In this document: piece by piece, positions 1 to 9,284 of the stretch
How positions within the stretch are numbered: the stretch's first letter is position 1
Layout of the letters: each line of letters opens with the position of its first letter
Assembly (NCBI GenBank): GCA_944326475.1
Contig: CALVEC010000004.1
Coordinates: 101,179 to 165,178 of the forward strand
Length of the DNA stretch: 64,000 nt
Direction: 5' to 3'
DNA from: Candidatus Gastranaerophilales bacterium
GTDB lineage: Bacteria; Cyanobacteriota; Vampirovibrionia; Gastranaerophilales; Gastranaerophilaceae
Notes under the pieces: model-generated
The model's input: only the letters and a program-made list of their open reading frames with translations
Told to the model about the DNA's origin: nothing
The model's database searches: none
Made by a program: the position numbers and the translations under genes

Positions 1-84
1 GTAGTTCAAATGTATGGTTTTTCTAAATATAACCTTCGTTTTGACCGGCATTTTTCACTTCCGCATGCTTTTTCGTAACAAAAA

Positions 85-102
85 ACGAGGCACAAGCCTC
101 GT
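85..102 (-). terminator. Rho-independent terminator of tRNA-Glu
   Basis: Seven-base arms ACGAGGC and GCCTCGT enclose an ACAA loop. On the minus strand the hairpin is followed by a T run, just downstream of the tRNA. Confidence 0.8.
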
Positions 103-124
103 AATTTTTGTTACTTCAAAAGAT

Positions 125-196
125 CGGCGGCAACGGGATTTGAACCCGTGTCAACAGAATGAGAATCTGCTATCCTGACCCCTAGACGATGCCGCT
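125..196 (-). tRNA. tRNA-Glu (anticodon CTC)
   Basis: The minus strand folds into a 72-nt cloverleaf. It has a D arm with TCTAGGGGTCAGGA, an anticodon loop TTCTCAT (anticodon CTC, reading GAG), a T arm ACGGG-TTCAAAT-CCCGT and discriminator G73. CCA is not encoded. The acceptor pairs GCGGCA with TGCCGC, but position 1 (A) faces position 72 (C), an A1-C72 mismatch that is unusual for an elongator tRNA. A strong terminator follows. GltX, encoded at 17171, would charge it. Confidence 0.9.
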
Positions 197-269
197 ATGG
201 TTCAAAATCTTTACTTTTTTACTATACCACCAAAACAAATAAATAATGCAAGAAAATTTTACATATAAT

Positions 270-1142
270 TTATTCTGTTTCAGAATTTGCAGCAGCAGCA
301 ACAGCTTCCACCTCAGACATATCAAAATCTGATTGGCTGTCTGAGAGTAAAATAAGATATTCGATATTTCCTGCGGGACCTTTGATAGGCGAATATGTGA
401 GCTTTTGGGGATAAAGCCCTATTGTTTTTGCGTATTCTATAACATTATTAATAACCAGTTCATGCGTACTTTTTTCTCTGACAACACCGTGTTTTCCGAC
501 TAATTCTTTTCCCGCCTCAAACTGCGGTTTTATAAGCGCCGCAATCTCAATATTCTCCGGCTGCATAAGTTTTTTTATGTTTTCAAGAACTTTTGTTATA
601 GAAATAAAAGACAAATCCATAGCACAAAAGTCGGGCAGTTCATCGTTTCTGTCGTAGATATCAGCTTTTGTGCAATTTTTTATATTTGTCCGCTCAACTG
701 TTTTAACGCGTTTGTCGCTCCTTATTTTCCAGGCAATCTGTCCATATCCGACATCAACAGCATAGACTTTGCGTGCACCGTTTTGCAGCATGCAGTCGGT
801 AAACCCGCCTGTAGATGCACCCGCATCAAGACAAACCCTGTCTTTTAAATTTATTTCAAATTCTTTTATCGCCTTTTCAATTTTCAGTCCGCCGCGCGAA
901 ACATAGGGAAATGTTTTTACCTCTATTTTTGTGTTGTCCTTAAGTTCAAACAAATGACCTGATTTTGTTATAACTTCGTCATTCACTTTGACATCACCTG
1001 CCATTATAGCACCTTGCGCTTTGCTTTTTGTATCAAAATATCCTTTGTCTACAAGTATTTTATCCAGTCTTTCTTTTTTTGGCATTTTGCTTTTTTTCTT
1101 TCGATATTTAAATCCGCTAAAACTTATTGCATCAATTCTCAT
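270..1142 (-). CDS. tlyA: TlyA-family rRNA 2'-O-methyltransferase
   Basis: 290 aa. An S4 RNA-binding domain (about residues 24-85, KERLDKILVDKG) is followed by a Rossmann methyltransferase with the SAM motif DAGASTGGFTD, then DLSFISI and IKPQFE. TlyA proteins methylate cytidine 2'-OH in 16S/23S rRNA (family knowledge). The start ATG overlaps the tatD stop as ATGA, which supports coupled translation from this codon. That choice keeps an extra N-terminus, MRIDAISFSGFKY, before the S4 domain. An internal Met at residue 20 (MPKKERL) is the alternative start and would give the usual family length. No clear Shine-Dalgarno is seen before either. Similar ISFxG starts occur in two unrelated proteins of this window. 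Confidence 0.93.
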   Translation of the reverse strand: MRIDAISFSGFKYRKKKSKMPKKERLDKILVDKGYFDTKSKAQGAIMAGDVKVNDEVITKSGHLFELKDNTKIEVKTFPYVSRGGLKIEKAIKEFEINLKDRVCLDAGASTGGFTDCMLQNGARKVYAVDVGYGQIAWKIRSDKRVKTVERTNIKNCTKADIYDRNDELPDFCAMDLSFISITKVLENIKKLMQPENIEIAALIKPQFEAGKELVGKHGVVREKSTHELVINNVIEYAKTIGLYPQKLTYSPIKGPAGNIEYLILLSDSQSDFDMSEVEAVAAAANSETE

Positions 1143-1906
1143 TCTATATGAAAAACTTTCATTGCATTTTTAGTTGTCGCATCAGAAATTTCTTCAAGGG
1201 TTGTGCCTCTCAATCTTGCAATTTCTTCTGCAGAATATTTTACATAAGATGGTTCGTTTCTTTTGCCCCTGTACGGTACGGGTGTCAGATAAGGCGAATC
1301 TGTTTCCACAAGCAAATTTTCAAGCGGCACAACTTGGGCAACCTCTTTCATTTTCTTTGCATTTTTAAATGTGACAACACCGCCGAGCGCAATATAAAAA
1401 CCCTCTTTTACACATTGAAGCGCAAATTCCGGACTGCCTGAAAAGCAATGCATAACTACTCCGGTTTCTTTTGCACCGGTTTTTTTCAAAATTTCAAACG
1501 TGTCCGGATGAGCTTCTCTGTCGTGCACAACAATAGGCTTTTTGCATTCTTTTGCAATATATATTTGTTTTTCAAAAATTTCTTTTTGTAAATCCACCCG
1601 GCTTTTGTCCCAATAATAGTCCAGCCCGACTTCTCCCAGAGCTACTATTTTTTCTTTTTTGAGATAGTATTTAATTTTTTCCTGCGCTTCTTCAGTGTAA
1701 GAATCGAGTTCTTCAGGATGTACACCAACACAACCGTATATATTGCCGTATTTTTCAGTAAGCTGGAAAATACGCTCAAAAGAAGACGGTTCAACACCCG
1801 GAACAATAATTTTTTTTACACCGTTTTGCTCCGCTCTTTTCAGCATCTGTGAAAAATCAGCAGAATAGTCATCCATATCAATATGTGCATGCGTGTCTAT
1901 AAGCAT
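1139..1906 (-). CDS. TatD-family metal-dependent DNase
   Basis: 255 aa, the normal length for the TatD/YcfH family. Metal-binding residues are visible in order: DTHAHID near the N-terminus, GEVGLDYYW, VVHDRE, MHCFSG and ETDSPYL. The family hydrolyses phosphodiesters in a TIM-barrel with two metal ions, acting as a 3'-5' DNase in the cytoplasm. It lies in a leftward operon, four bases after the start of tlyA (ATGA overlap) and four bases downstream of the HEAT-repeat gene. Which paralogue (TatD, YcfH, YjjV) is not decided here. Confidence 0.93.
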   Translation of the reverse strand: MLIDTHAHIDMDDYSADFSQMLKRAEQNGVKKIIVPGVEPSSFERIFQLTEKYGNIYGCVGVHPEELDSYTEEAQEKIKYYLKKEKIVALGEVGLDYYWDKSRVDLQKEIFEKQIYIAKECKKPIVVHDREAHPDTFEILKKTGAKETGVVMHCFSGSPEFALQCVKEGFYIALGGVVTFKNAKKMKEVAQVVPLENLLVETDSPYLTPVPYRGKRNEPSYVKYSAEEIARLRGTTLEEISDATTKNAMKVFHIE

Positions 1907-1910
1907 AAAA

Positions 1911-3137
1911 TCATGTTAATACAAACATATTTAAAATAATGGCTTTTATGTTTTCATCTTTTATTTTGTTTAAAATCTCATCTTTAGAAACTTCATTGAG
2001 CTTGCCGATAGACTTTAACGCTGATACCGTTTCACAAAGGACAATTTCATCACTGTTGTCCAGGAGAGTTTTAAGCCTGTCAAACGCATTGATGAGTTTT
2101 AATTCTGAAATAACATGCAGCGCAGGCAATACCCTGAATTTTTCTTTTTCGAGTTCTTTCAAAACAAGGCTCTTTTGTTCGTTCCAGAAAGATTCCGACT
2201 GTTTTTTGAGCAGTTCATATATTGCATTCAATTCTTGTTTTGTATTTTTGTCTTCATCAAATGTGTAGCTTTCGATTTCACATATTGTGGTAAACTGAAT
2301 CAATGCCCTGAGCAATATCAGCGCAATCTGACTGTCTTTTTCAGTTTTATTCTTTTCAATTAAATCCGAAAGTACACAGTACAACTCAAAATCAAAAACC
2401 TGCGATAAAGGTAAAATTTCTGTCAAACCCGACAGAATATAATAAACGCAAGGCAAAACAGATTCTCTCGGTTTTGTTAATATTGTTTCCGTAAGCGGTT
2501 CCAAAAACGGCAGTTCACCCGATATGTTTTCCGGCATGGTTGTCATTTTCAACGCTTCAAGTATAGGCAGGACTGCATTTTTGTTTCCGTATGCAACAAG
2601 AAATTTTACTGCATTAAACTTTTTGAAATCGTCTTCCTCATGAAGCAATGACAGTGCTTTTTCGTATGAATCTTGGTCTTCCATTTTACCTAAAGCCTGA
2701 GCCGCATTAAAAGCAAGTGATTCATTTTCAGAAAAAGCATATTCTGAAAGGTTTTCTGCCGCAATTGTATCAGGTATATAAGAAAAGTACTTTGCCGCAT
2801 AAGTTTTCTGGCTTTCCGTTCCGTTTTGCAGAAGTTCAAAAAACTCATCAGTCAAATCTTCATCAGCATATTTTGCAAAGGAGGAAGCAATAAAATCCTC
2901 ATAGTCAGAACTATAGCTGTTTAAAAAATTAAATAAATTTCTGTAATTTGAGTCAGTTAAAGCAGAAGCAAGACGTTTATTCACATTTTGTTTTACAAAC
3001 TCAAACAAAAATTCGCTCTTTTTCAAAAGCACCTCGAACATATCGGAATTACCTGAATCCAAGAGCAATTTAGCTGATTTTAATGCAGCCTTTTCATCTT
3101 TTGATGTTAAATTTTTAACCTCTGCCTCAATATCCAT
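1911..3137 (-). CDS. HEAT-repeat protein of unknown role
   Basis: 408 aa with no signal peptide or membrane segment. The sequence is a run of helical pairs such as YAFSENESLAFNAAQALGKM and KFNAVKFLVAYGNKNAVLPI, typical of HEAT/armadillo-like solenoids used for protein-protein contacts. It is acidic and leucine-rich. It sits directly upstream of tatD with a four-base gap, so it is probably co-transcribed with tatD and tlyA. I do not recognise a named family, and no catalytic motif is evident. Confidence 0.75.
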   Translation of the reverse strand: MDIEAEVKNLTSKDEKAALKSAKLLLDSGNSDMFEVLLKKSEFLFEFVKQNVNKRLASALTDSNYRNLFNFLNSYSSDYEDFIASSFAKYADEDLTDEFFELLQNGTESQKTYAAKYFSYIPDTIAAENLSEYAFSENESLAFNAAQALGKMEDQDSYEKALSLLHEEDDFKKFNAVKFLVAYGNKNAVLPILEALKMTTMPENISGELPFLEPLTETILTKPRESVLPCVYYILSGLTEILPLSQVFDFELYCVLSDLIEKNKTEKDSQIALILLRALIQFTTICEIESYTFDEDKNTKQELNAIYELLKKQSESFWNEQKSLVLKELEKEKFRVLPALHVISELKLINAFDRLKTLLDNSDEIVLCETVSALKSIGKLNEVSKDEILNKIKDENIKAIILNMFVLT

Positions 3138-3180
3138 AAAAACATTATAGCTTTATTTGGAACGAAAAGAAAGCAGAAAT

Positions 3181-4578
3181 TTAATTTTTATCAAAATATT
3201 CAACAATACCGTTTTCTATTTTCTCCACCAAGGCTTTTTTAAAATATCCGGCATTCAAATGCTGTATATCTTCTTTACTTTGAAGATTTCCGGTTTCTAT
3301 CAAAACTGCAGGCATTGAAAGGGTCTTAAGTTTTGAAGCACTCAAAACATCTTCAGAACGACCTTTTTGTTCATTTATACCGCGAAGTCTTGCACTTGAT
3401 TCAAAATTGCTTTGCAATACATCAGCAAGCTGTTTATCCTTTTTGTCCAAACCGCCTCGAATATTGTAAAAAATTTGAATACCTGTATCGTTTTCATCAG
3501 AGTTGCTGTGTAAACTGATAAGCATATCAGCTTTCGTTTTCCGGATTTCTTTTTCAGCAAGATTTGCATCGCCTGTAATGAAAACAACCTTTGCGCCTTG
3601 TTTGCAGAGTGCTTCCGCAACATCAAGCCCCATGTCTTTGTTGACTTTCCATTCTTCAAGAGCCTTACCTCTGTTACCAATAAAATTAGTCGTTTCTACA
3701 ATTTTACCGTCTTTATTTTCAGCAAGCACTGCATTGCTTTTTCCTGCGTCAAATTCTCCGTTTGCTTTGTAGCCATGACCCGTGTTTATTATGATAGTTT
3801 TACCAGTAAGCTTACCGTTGCCTGCCGGCTCGTATATCTTTACTTCTGCTGAGATTCTGCTGTTCTTATTAACCGGAGGAAGCGGTCTGTTTGCCGGTCT
3901 TCCGTTTTCAAGCGCCGTTTTTTGGACATGTTCATGCAAAGATTGAACTGTCCATTTTTTGCCTGCTGACGTGTAAATAATTTTGTTTGCATTATCAGCA
4001 GCAACTGTTGTTTCAGAGTGTCTTACGGCTGATGTTTTTTTGGAAGGAACAGCATTTGGCAGTATAAAAATGTATTCTCCAGGTTTTAGAGCCGCATCTT
4101 TTTCCATATCAATATCGTTAATCTGTGCGAGCAATTTCACATCCATCTTGTACATTTTTGCAATAGATGAAAGTGTTTCACCGTTATCAACCTTATGAGA
4201 AGGCACTTTAAAAACATATCCGCGCTTCACTCCGCTCAGCGGAACATCAAATGTTTCGCTGAATTTCTCAGGTGTCATGTTAAACCTTTTGGCAAGTCCG
4301 TAAACACTTCTGTCGTCAGTAGTTTTTCCGACAACCCAATCCGATGTAGTAACAACTTTATATTGCTGAGAATGGACAGTCAGAGGTGCAGAGGCTATTC
4401 CAAGAGTTAAAGCTAACGCAGCAAGCGCACTTTTAAACCTTCCGCCGGAATGCACAGTCGGTTTTGAATACTCAAAAGTATCGGGTATAGACGACAATTT
4501 TGCATTTTCCCGTCTTTCAGGAATTTGGGTTCTGTTTTCTTTTACAGCGCCGAAGCTTATTTTATGGATTTTAGACAT
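3181..4578 (-). CDS. LysM N-acetylmuramoyl-L-alanine amidase
   Basis: 465 aa. A 45-residue cytoplasmic-looking N-terminus (MSKIHKISFGAVK...) precedes a hydrophobic segment (about 47-68) that may be a late signal peptide or membrane anchor. Two LysM modules (about 72-125 and 130-175, e.g. HKVDNGETLSSIAKMYKMD) bind peptidoglycan. The C-terminal Amidase_3 domain (about 260-460) shows zinc and catalytic residues: NTGHGY, a Glu in EEWKVNKD, ISLHSNSD and VLIETGNL. It should cleave the MurNAc-L-Ala bond in the periplasm during cell separation. RBS is AAGG before the ATG. The long leader before the hydrophobic segment is unusual and carries the ISFG start discussed in the findings. Confidence 0.92.
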   Translation of the reverse strand: MSKIHKISFGAVKENRTQIPERRENAKLSSIPDTFEYSKPTVHSGGRFKSALAALALTLGIASAPLTVHSQQYKVVTTSDWVVGKTTDDRSVYGLAKRFNMTPEKFSETFDVPLSGVKRGYVFKVPSHKVDNGETLSSIAKMYKMDVKLLAQINDIDMEKDAALKPGEYIFILPNAVPSKKTSAVRHSETTVAADNANKIIYTSAGKKWTVQSLHEHVQKTALENGRPANRPLPPVNKNSRISAEVKIYEPAGNGKLTGKTIIINTGHGYKANGEFDAGKSNAVLAENKDGKIVETTNFIGNRGKALEEWKVNKDMGLDVAEALCKQGAKVVFITGDANLAEKEIRKTKADMLISLHSNSDENDTGIQIFYNIRGGLDKKDKQLADVLQSNFESSARLRGINEQKGRSEDVLSASKLKTLSMPAVLIETGNLQSKEDIQHLNAGYFKKALVEKIENGIVEYFDKN

Positions 4579-4635
4579 GTTTATTACCTTTCATTTTTTT
4601 ACAATAACGACGCTCAAGAAAAAAATTTGCGCTGT

Positions 4636-7092
4636 CTATTCTCTGAAGCTCAATTCAGCCACTGATTTTTTCAATGCATCTCTTACCGCATTCATCTGTT
4701 CTTCAACCGACTCATCCGTCAGAGTGGCTTCTTTGTCTTGAAGTTTTATTCTGTAAGCAACGCTTTTAAAGCCGTCTTTGACATGTTCACCCTGATAAAC
4801 ATCGAACAGTTCCTGACCGTTGTAAAGATTACTTTTAACCGCCTTTTTAATAATTCTGGAAATTTCTTCATGGCTGACACTTTCAGGGACGATAAAAGCA
4901 ATATCTCTTTGAACTTCCGGGAATTGCGGAAGTTTTTTGTATCTGGGAACAGAATGATGAACAGCAGAAAGAAGTTTTTCGAGGTTTACCTCAAAAACAT
5001 ATACCTCCTGCAAGAATTTTTGTTTGTCTTTTAAAATAGGATGTACTTGTCCAAAATAGCCTATTTCTTCGGGTTGTTTTCCGAGAAGAACTATTTTGGC
5101 ACTCTTTCCCGGATGCAAAAATTCCCTGTCAGAACAAGGTTTGTATTGTATACGGTTTTCTACACCGAGAAGTTCAAAAAGATTCTCAAGCAATCCTTTA
5201 ATAAAGAAGAAATCCGACTCCTGTCTTTTTGTCCATTTATCATTTGCCAAAGAACCGGTTACAGCACCTGAAAGCATTCTGCTTTCCCTAACGCCTGTAT
5301 ATTTTTCGTCAGCTTGGGATTCGACAAAATATGTCTTTCCGGTCTCGTAAATCCATATATTTTTCTGCCCGTTAGAAAGATTGTATTTTACTGTGTTAAG
5401 TATATTTGCCATCAAAGTTTGGCGGAGCATGGTATGTTCTTCACTTTGCGGATTTTGCACCTTAACGGCTTTTTCATCATCAAACGGAACAGAAAACTCT
5501 TTGTATATCGGAGCACCGACAAGAGAAGAAGTAACCGCTTCATAAAAACCGCAGCCGAGGAACAAATCGTGAATCTGTTTTAAAATCCTTGATTCGTTTG
5601 TTATTTCAGGTGATTGGGTATTTTTCGGCAGAGTCGGAGCAATCTTATCATACCCGTATATTCTCGATATTTCTTCGATTAAGTCTATTTCTCTGTACAC
5701 ATCGTTAGCCCTGAATGACGGAACTTTAAATTTTGCAGCAATGTCATTTTTGCCAAGCAGTTCAAATCCAAGCCTTTCAGCTATTTCGATACATCTTTCT
5801 TTCTCAATTTCCGAGCCCAGAATCCTTTTTATTTGAGCAAATCTTAAAGTAATTTCAATATCATCGAGTTTATTCTTCCCTGTTTCAACAATACCGTCGA
5901 CTTTTGCATCGGCAAGCTCTACCATAAGCTGCATAGCTCTAAGCAGTGCAGGTTTTGTTGACTCGATATCAACACCTCGTTCATATCTTGCACTGGCTTC
6001 GCTTCTGTAGCCTATACTTCTTGCAGAGCGGCGGTTTGTTGCCGGAGTAAAGTAAGCCGATTCAAGCGCAATATTTTTTGTGTTTTCATCTACTTCGCTG
6101 TTTTCACCGCCAAAAACTCCTGCTGCGCAAACGCCTTTTTCTCTCGTGGCAATTAACACTGTATCACTCGTCAGATTTCTTTCCACACCGTCTAAAGTAG
6201 TGAGTTTTTCACCTTCTTTTGCACGTCTGACACAGAGATATCCGTTTAATTTGTCCATATCAAAAGCATGCAAAGGATTTCCGTACTCCAAAAGTACATA
6301 ATTTGTGATATCGACAATGTTGTTTATAGCACGAATACCGCAAGCCACAAGCCGTCTTTGCATCCACTCCGGAGACGGTTTTATAACGACATCTTTAAGA
6401 AGCCCTAAAGAATAGTATTTACAGGTATCTTCATCAATTATCTCAACTTCAAAATCAGCAGCTTTGCGATTTTCTGTGTCTTGCAGCGGCGAAAAATTAA
6501 GTTTTCTGTTAAATATTGATGAAAGCTCTCTTGCCACACCGATTACAGACATTTCATCCCCGCGGTTTGCAGTAGGTGCAACATCAAAAACGATATCCTC
6601 TTTTATATTAAGAACATTTTCAAGCGGCTCGCCAAGTTTCAAATCTTTGTAAAGCCTGTTCAAAATTAATATGCCGTCTTCTTCCTGAAGCCCGTCAAGC
6701 CCGAGTTCATCTTGAGAACAGAGCATGCCTTGCGATTCCACACCACGAATTTTCGCCGGCGTGAGTTCAAATTGTTCACCGGTTTTCCTGTTCAAAACCT
6801 TTGAACCGACAGAGGCATAAGGAATAATCTGACCTTCTTCTATATTCTGTGCACCGCAAACTACAGTTTTTTCAACATTTCCAAGGTCTACGGTAACAAG
6901 GTGGAGTTTGTCAGCGTTAGGGTGCTGGGAGATATTTTTGATTTGTGCAGTGATAATATTTGTAAATTTTGCACCGATTTTTTCGATTTCTTCAACCTCT
7001 AATCCGCTCATTGTAAGCTCATGAGCAATTTGTTCAGGTTCGATATCAGTCAAATCAATATATTCGTTCAGCCACTCTAATGAAATTCGCAT
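4636..7092 (-). CDS. pheT: Phenylalanyl-tRNA synthetase beta subunit
   Basis: 818 aa from ATG 7092. An AAGGAAAA ribosome site precedes it and the protein starts MRISLEWLNEYIDL as in the family. A longer reading frame runs 18 codons upstream but has no support. Domains in order: EMAP/tRNA-binding fold (about 40-150), B3/B4 editing region, B5, the synthetase core with DLIEEISRIYGYD, and the C-terminal FDX-ACB anticodon-binding domain (PQFPEVQRDIAF). It forms the alpha2-beta2 enzyme with PheS. pheS is not adjacent, so the two subunits are encoded at separate places. Confidence 0.97.
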   Translation of the reverse strand: MRISLEWLNEYIDLTDIEPEQIAHELTMSGLEVEEIEKIGAKFTNIITAQIKNISQHPNADKLHLVTVDLGNVEKTVVCGAQNIEEGQIIPYASVGSKVLNRKTGEQFELTPAKIRGVESQGMLCSQDELGLDGLQEEDGILILNRLYKDLKLGEPLENVLNIKEDIVFDVAPTANRGDEMSVIGVARELSSIFNRKLNFSPLQDTENRKAADFEVEIIDEDTCKYYSLGLLKDVVIKPSPEWMQRRLVACGIRAINNIVDITNYVLLEYGNPLHAFDMDKLNGYLCVRRAKEGEKLTTLDGVERNLTSDTVLIATREKGVCAAGVFGGENSEVDENTKNIALESAYFTPATNRRSARSIGYRSEASARYERGVDIESTKPALLRAMQLMVELADAKVDGIVETGKNKLDDIEITLRFAQIKRILGSEIEKERCIEIAERLGFELLGKNDIAAKFKVPSFRANDVYREIDLIEEISRIYGYDKIAPTLPKNTQSPEITNESRILKQIHDLFLGCGFYEAVTSSLVGAPIYKEFSVPFDDEKAVKVQNPQSEEHTMLRQTLMANILNTVKYNLSNGQKNIWIYETGKTYFVESQADEKYTGVRESRMLSGAVTGSLANDKWTKRQESDFFFIKGLLENLFELLGVENRIQYKPCSDREFLHPGKSAKIVLLGKQPEEIGYFGQVHPILKDKQKFLQEVYVFEVNLEKLLSAVHHSVPRYKKLPQFPEVQRDIAFIVPESVSHEEISRIIKKAVKSNLYNGQELFDVYQGEHVKDGFKSVAYRIKLQDKEATLTDESVEEQMNAVRDALKKSVAELSFRE

Positions 7093-7166
7093 AACTTTTT
7101 CCTTACTTTCCTTAGTTTCTATAATCCTATTGCTATATTTGCACAAACAACGGGGCTGTTCAACAA

Positions 7167-7616
7167 CTATAATTTTATTTTTACGACAGCCTTCTTAACA
7201 TTCTCCTGTTTTTCATTGCTTATACAGGGCATGTGCGCATCTTGCGGGAAAAATACGAGAAAATCTCCGGCGTGAGCAACTGCAAACTGACCGTCACCTT
7301 TTAAAAATAAAATATCATTTTCCCCGTTATATTCCGTTTCCGGAATCAAGTCCCTGGCATCCGTATAGCCAAGTTTTTCCGTACCTTTTATCAAAAACTG
7401 TATATCCGCATATTTTCTGTGTGCTTCCCATCTGCCTTCTTCAATCGGTTTTGTTGTATATTCTTGTACCGAAACAAAAATATTATCACCGTCAATTTCA
7501 TATTTACCGTTTTCGAGTTTATTCATATCGGTTGATTTTAAATACTCAAAAGCAGTTTTGAATCTTTCTCCGAGTTTATAGTAATATTCTGCATTTTCGA
7601 GTTTATCTATAATCAT
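7167..7616 (-). CDS. YhcH/YjgK/YiaL family cupin protein
   Basis: 149 aa, matching the DUF386 family in length and motifs: EAHRKYADIQFLIKGTE, VFFPQDAHMP and the C-terminal KKAVVKIKL. Members are beta-sandwich proteins linked to sugar or sialic-acid catabolism (EbgC, YhcH). The exact substrate is not known and no sugar-catabolic genes lie next to it. Its start overlaps the end of the upstream alpha/beta hydrolase by 14 bases, so translation is probably coupled. Confidence 0.9.
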   Translation of the reverse strand: MIIDKLENAEYYYKLGERFKTAFEYLKSTDMNKLENGKYEIDGDNIFVSVQEYTTKPIEEGRWEAHRKYADIQFLIKGTEKLGYTDARDLIPETEYNGENDILFLKGDGQFAVAHAGDFLVFFPQDAHMPCISNEKQENVKKAVVKIKL

Positions 7617-8370
7617 TTTGGCTCTCCTTTATCCAGTCAACACAAATTTCTAAAAAATTTTCTCTGTCTTCTAAATACAAATCTTCTGCGTGTTTTCCCT
7701 GTTGAAAAATTTTCAGCATTTTGGGACAGACTGCTTTTTCGTACAAAACTCTCGTATGCCAGGGATATACAATCGGGTCTTTTTCACCGAGAATAAAGAG
7801 TGTCGGACAGCTTATATTTTTCACAACATCAACGGGTGCGGTTTTTTTATGGAACAAAGACCCGGGGCGGACAGTGCACCACCTTTTCGGCTCAAATTTT
7901 TTAAACAACGTTGGTATCCACGCCTCAGGTTTCCACACATGGTTTTCAATTTTTTTAAAATCAGACGGAGGACTTACCGCAACAACCGATGTAACGGGAT
8001 TTTTTGCCGCAAAGTTCAACACTTGCGCACCGCCCATTGAAAAACCGAGCAGATGAATATTTTTATACCCGCATTTTTTAGCATAATCAATTACAACCGC
8101 CAGATCGTTTTCTTCTTTTGCGCTAAACGTATAACATCCGCTGCTTTTTCCGTGCCCCCGGAAATCAAAACTTATCACATCAAAATACTGAGCCAGCTCC
8201 TCGGACAAGCAGGAAAAAGCCCTGGAATCTTTTGTCATAAACCACCCGTGACAGACCACAACAACACTGTCGCAGTCTGTCTTGTAGTGATTCATTGCTA
8301 TATCAATATTATCTGCGGTTTTTAATGTTTTAGAATCTTTTTGTAACTTCTTCCGTCGCAGCTGCATCAT
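7603..8370 (-). CDS. Alpha/beta hydrolase
   Basis: 255 aa. The fold is clear from VVVVCHGWF (oxyanion region), DFRGHGKSSG, nucleophile elbow GFSMGGA (Ser near 112), acid LGEKDPIV (Asp near 196) and GKHAEDL (His near 229). No signal peptide, so it is cytoplasmic; the substrate is unknown. The N-terminus overlaps the preceding small membrane-protein gene by about 40 bases. The start could be the ATGATG at 8367-8370 or a later codon, since no good ribosome site is visible. Confidence 0.88.
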   Translation of the reverse strand: MMQLRRKKLQKDSKTLKTADNIDIAMNHYKTDCDSVVVVCHGWFMTKDSRAFSCLSEELAQYFDVISFDFRGHGKSSGCYTFSAKEENDLAVVIDYAKKCGYKNIHLLGFSMGGAQVLNFAAKNPVTSVVAVSPPSDFKKIENHVWKPEAWIPTLFKKFEPKRWCTVRPGSLFHKKTAPVDVVKNISCPTLFILGEKDPIVYPWHTRVLYEKAVCPKMLKIFQQGKHAEDLYLEDRENFLEICVDWIKESQNDYR

Positions 8371-8524
8371 TGTTTCTGGTATTTATAACCTTTTGAATTG
8401 TTTTTTCCTGTTTAATTGCGTTTTCAGATTTTTCCATATCCACATTTTTTGTTACACTGCCCCAGTTTGTGTATGCAAACCAGCCTATTGCAGCAATCAC
8501 GATAATAGCTATTAATCTAATCAT
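8330..8524 (-). CDS. Small single-span membrane protein
   Basis: 64 aa. One N-terminal transmembrane helix (IRLIAIIVIAAIGWFAY, residues 2-18) is followed by a charged tail of about 45 residues. A ribosome site (GGAG-like) lies before the ATG. It overlaps the start of the alpha/beta hydrolase. I recognise no family; the tail probably faces the periplasm or cytoplasm depending on topology. Confidence 0.65.
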   Translation of the reverse strand: MIRLIAIIVIAAIGWFAYTNWGSVTKNVDMEKSENAIKQEKTIQKVINTRNNDAAATEEVTKRF

Positions 8525-8716
8525 TTTTCAAACTCCGTTTTTCTACAAAAAATATTATAATACTTTTTTTTAATCAATACAAAATATAATGCTCATACCG
8601 CAAAAATACAAACTGTGTAAATTGTTAAGAGAATAAAATATTCATCTATGTAAAGGGTTTACTTTTTTAAAAACACCATTAAACTAATCATGGATAAAAA
8701 TAGTTAGGAGCAAAAT

Positions 8717-9280
8717 ATGAGCAGACTTAATGGTAACGGACTATTTTCGACAGCATTGTATGGTCTGACAAACACATATTCAATACTGGCGCAAAACTCA
8801 AAAAACGGTATCACCTATGAAGATTTGACGAATCCTTCGGCTGAAACCCTGCAGCAGTTAGGTTACAACACATCATTTTCGTCATATCTTGCACAAAATT
8901 TTTCATCACTTGACGAAGACGGAGACGGAAAAATAAACGCCTCTGACGTTAGCAATCTTACATCAAAGCTCTCATCACAAGGGCTTTCATACAATGAAAT
9001 TGTTCAGCTTTGTTCCTCCGGCGCTCTGGGAAGCAGCAGCCTGACAAATACCGTTTTAAGTTACTTTGATCAAATTGATAAGAATAACGACGGACGAATT
9101 ACCAGTTCAGAAATTCAGGCATTCGGTATAGAAGCAGAAGTTGAAAAAGCAAAAACCGAGTACGGAACTCCGAGAAGCAGTGATATGACTGTCTTTTACG
9201 GCAGTGACAGCAATGAAGAACCATCAAGCCTGCTCGACAACAGATATCCTGATAACGACGATGATGAAAAAAATAGCTAA
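8717..9280 (+). CDS. EF-hand calcium-binding protein
   Basis: 187 aa. Two canonical 12-residue EF-hand loops are present: DEDGDGKINASD starting at residue 66 and DKNNDGRITSSE starting at residue 121, each with flanking helices. No signal peptide is visible; the N-terminus is MSRLNGNGLFSTALYG. The ribosome site TAGGAG is well placed. It is a single-gene unit closed by a strong hairpin terminator. Calcium binding is well supported; the role is unknown. Confidence 0.88.
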   Translation: MSRLNGNGLFSTALYGLTNTYSILAQNSKNGITYEDLTNPSAETLQQLGYNTSFSSYLAQNFSSLDEDGDGKINASDVSNLTSKLSSQGLSYNEIVQLCSSGALGSSSLTNTVLSYFDQIDKNNDGRITSSEIQAFGIEAEVEKAKTEYGTPRSSDMTVFYGSDSNEEPSSLLDNRYPDNDDDEKNS

Positions 9281-9284
9281 AGCA

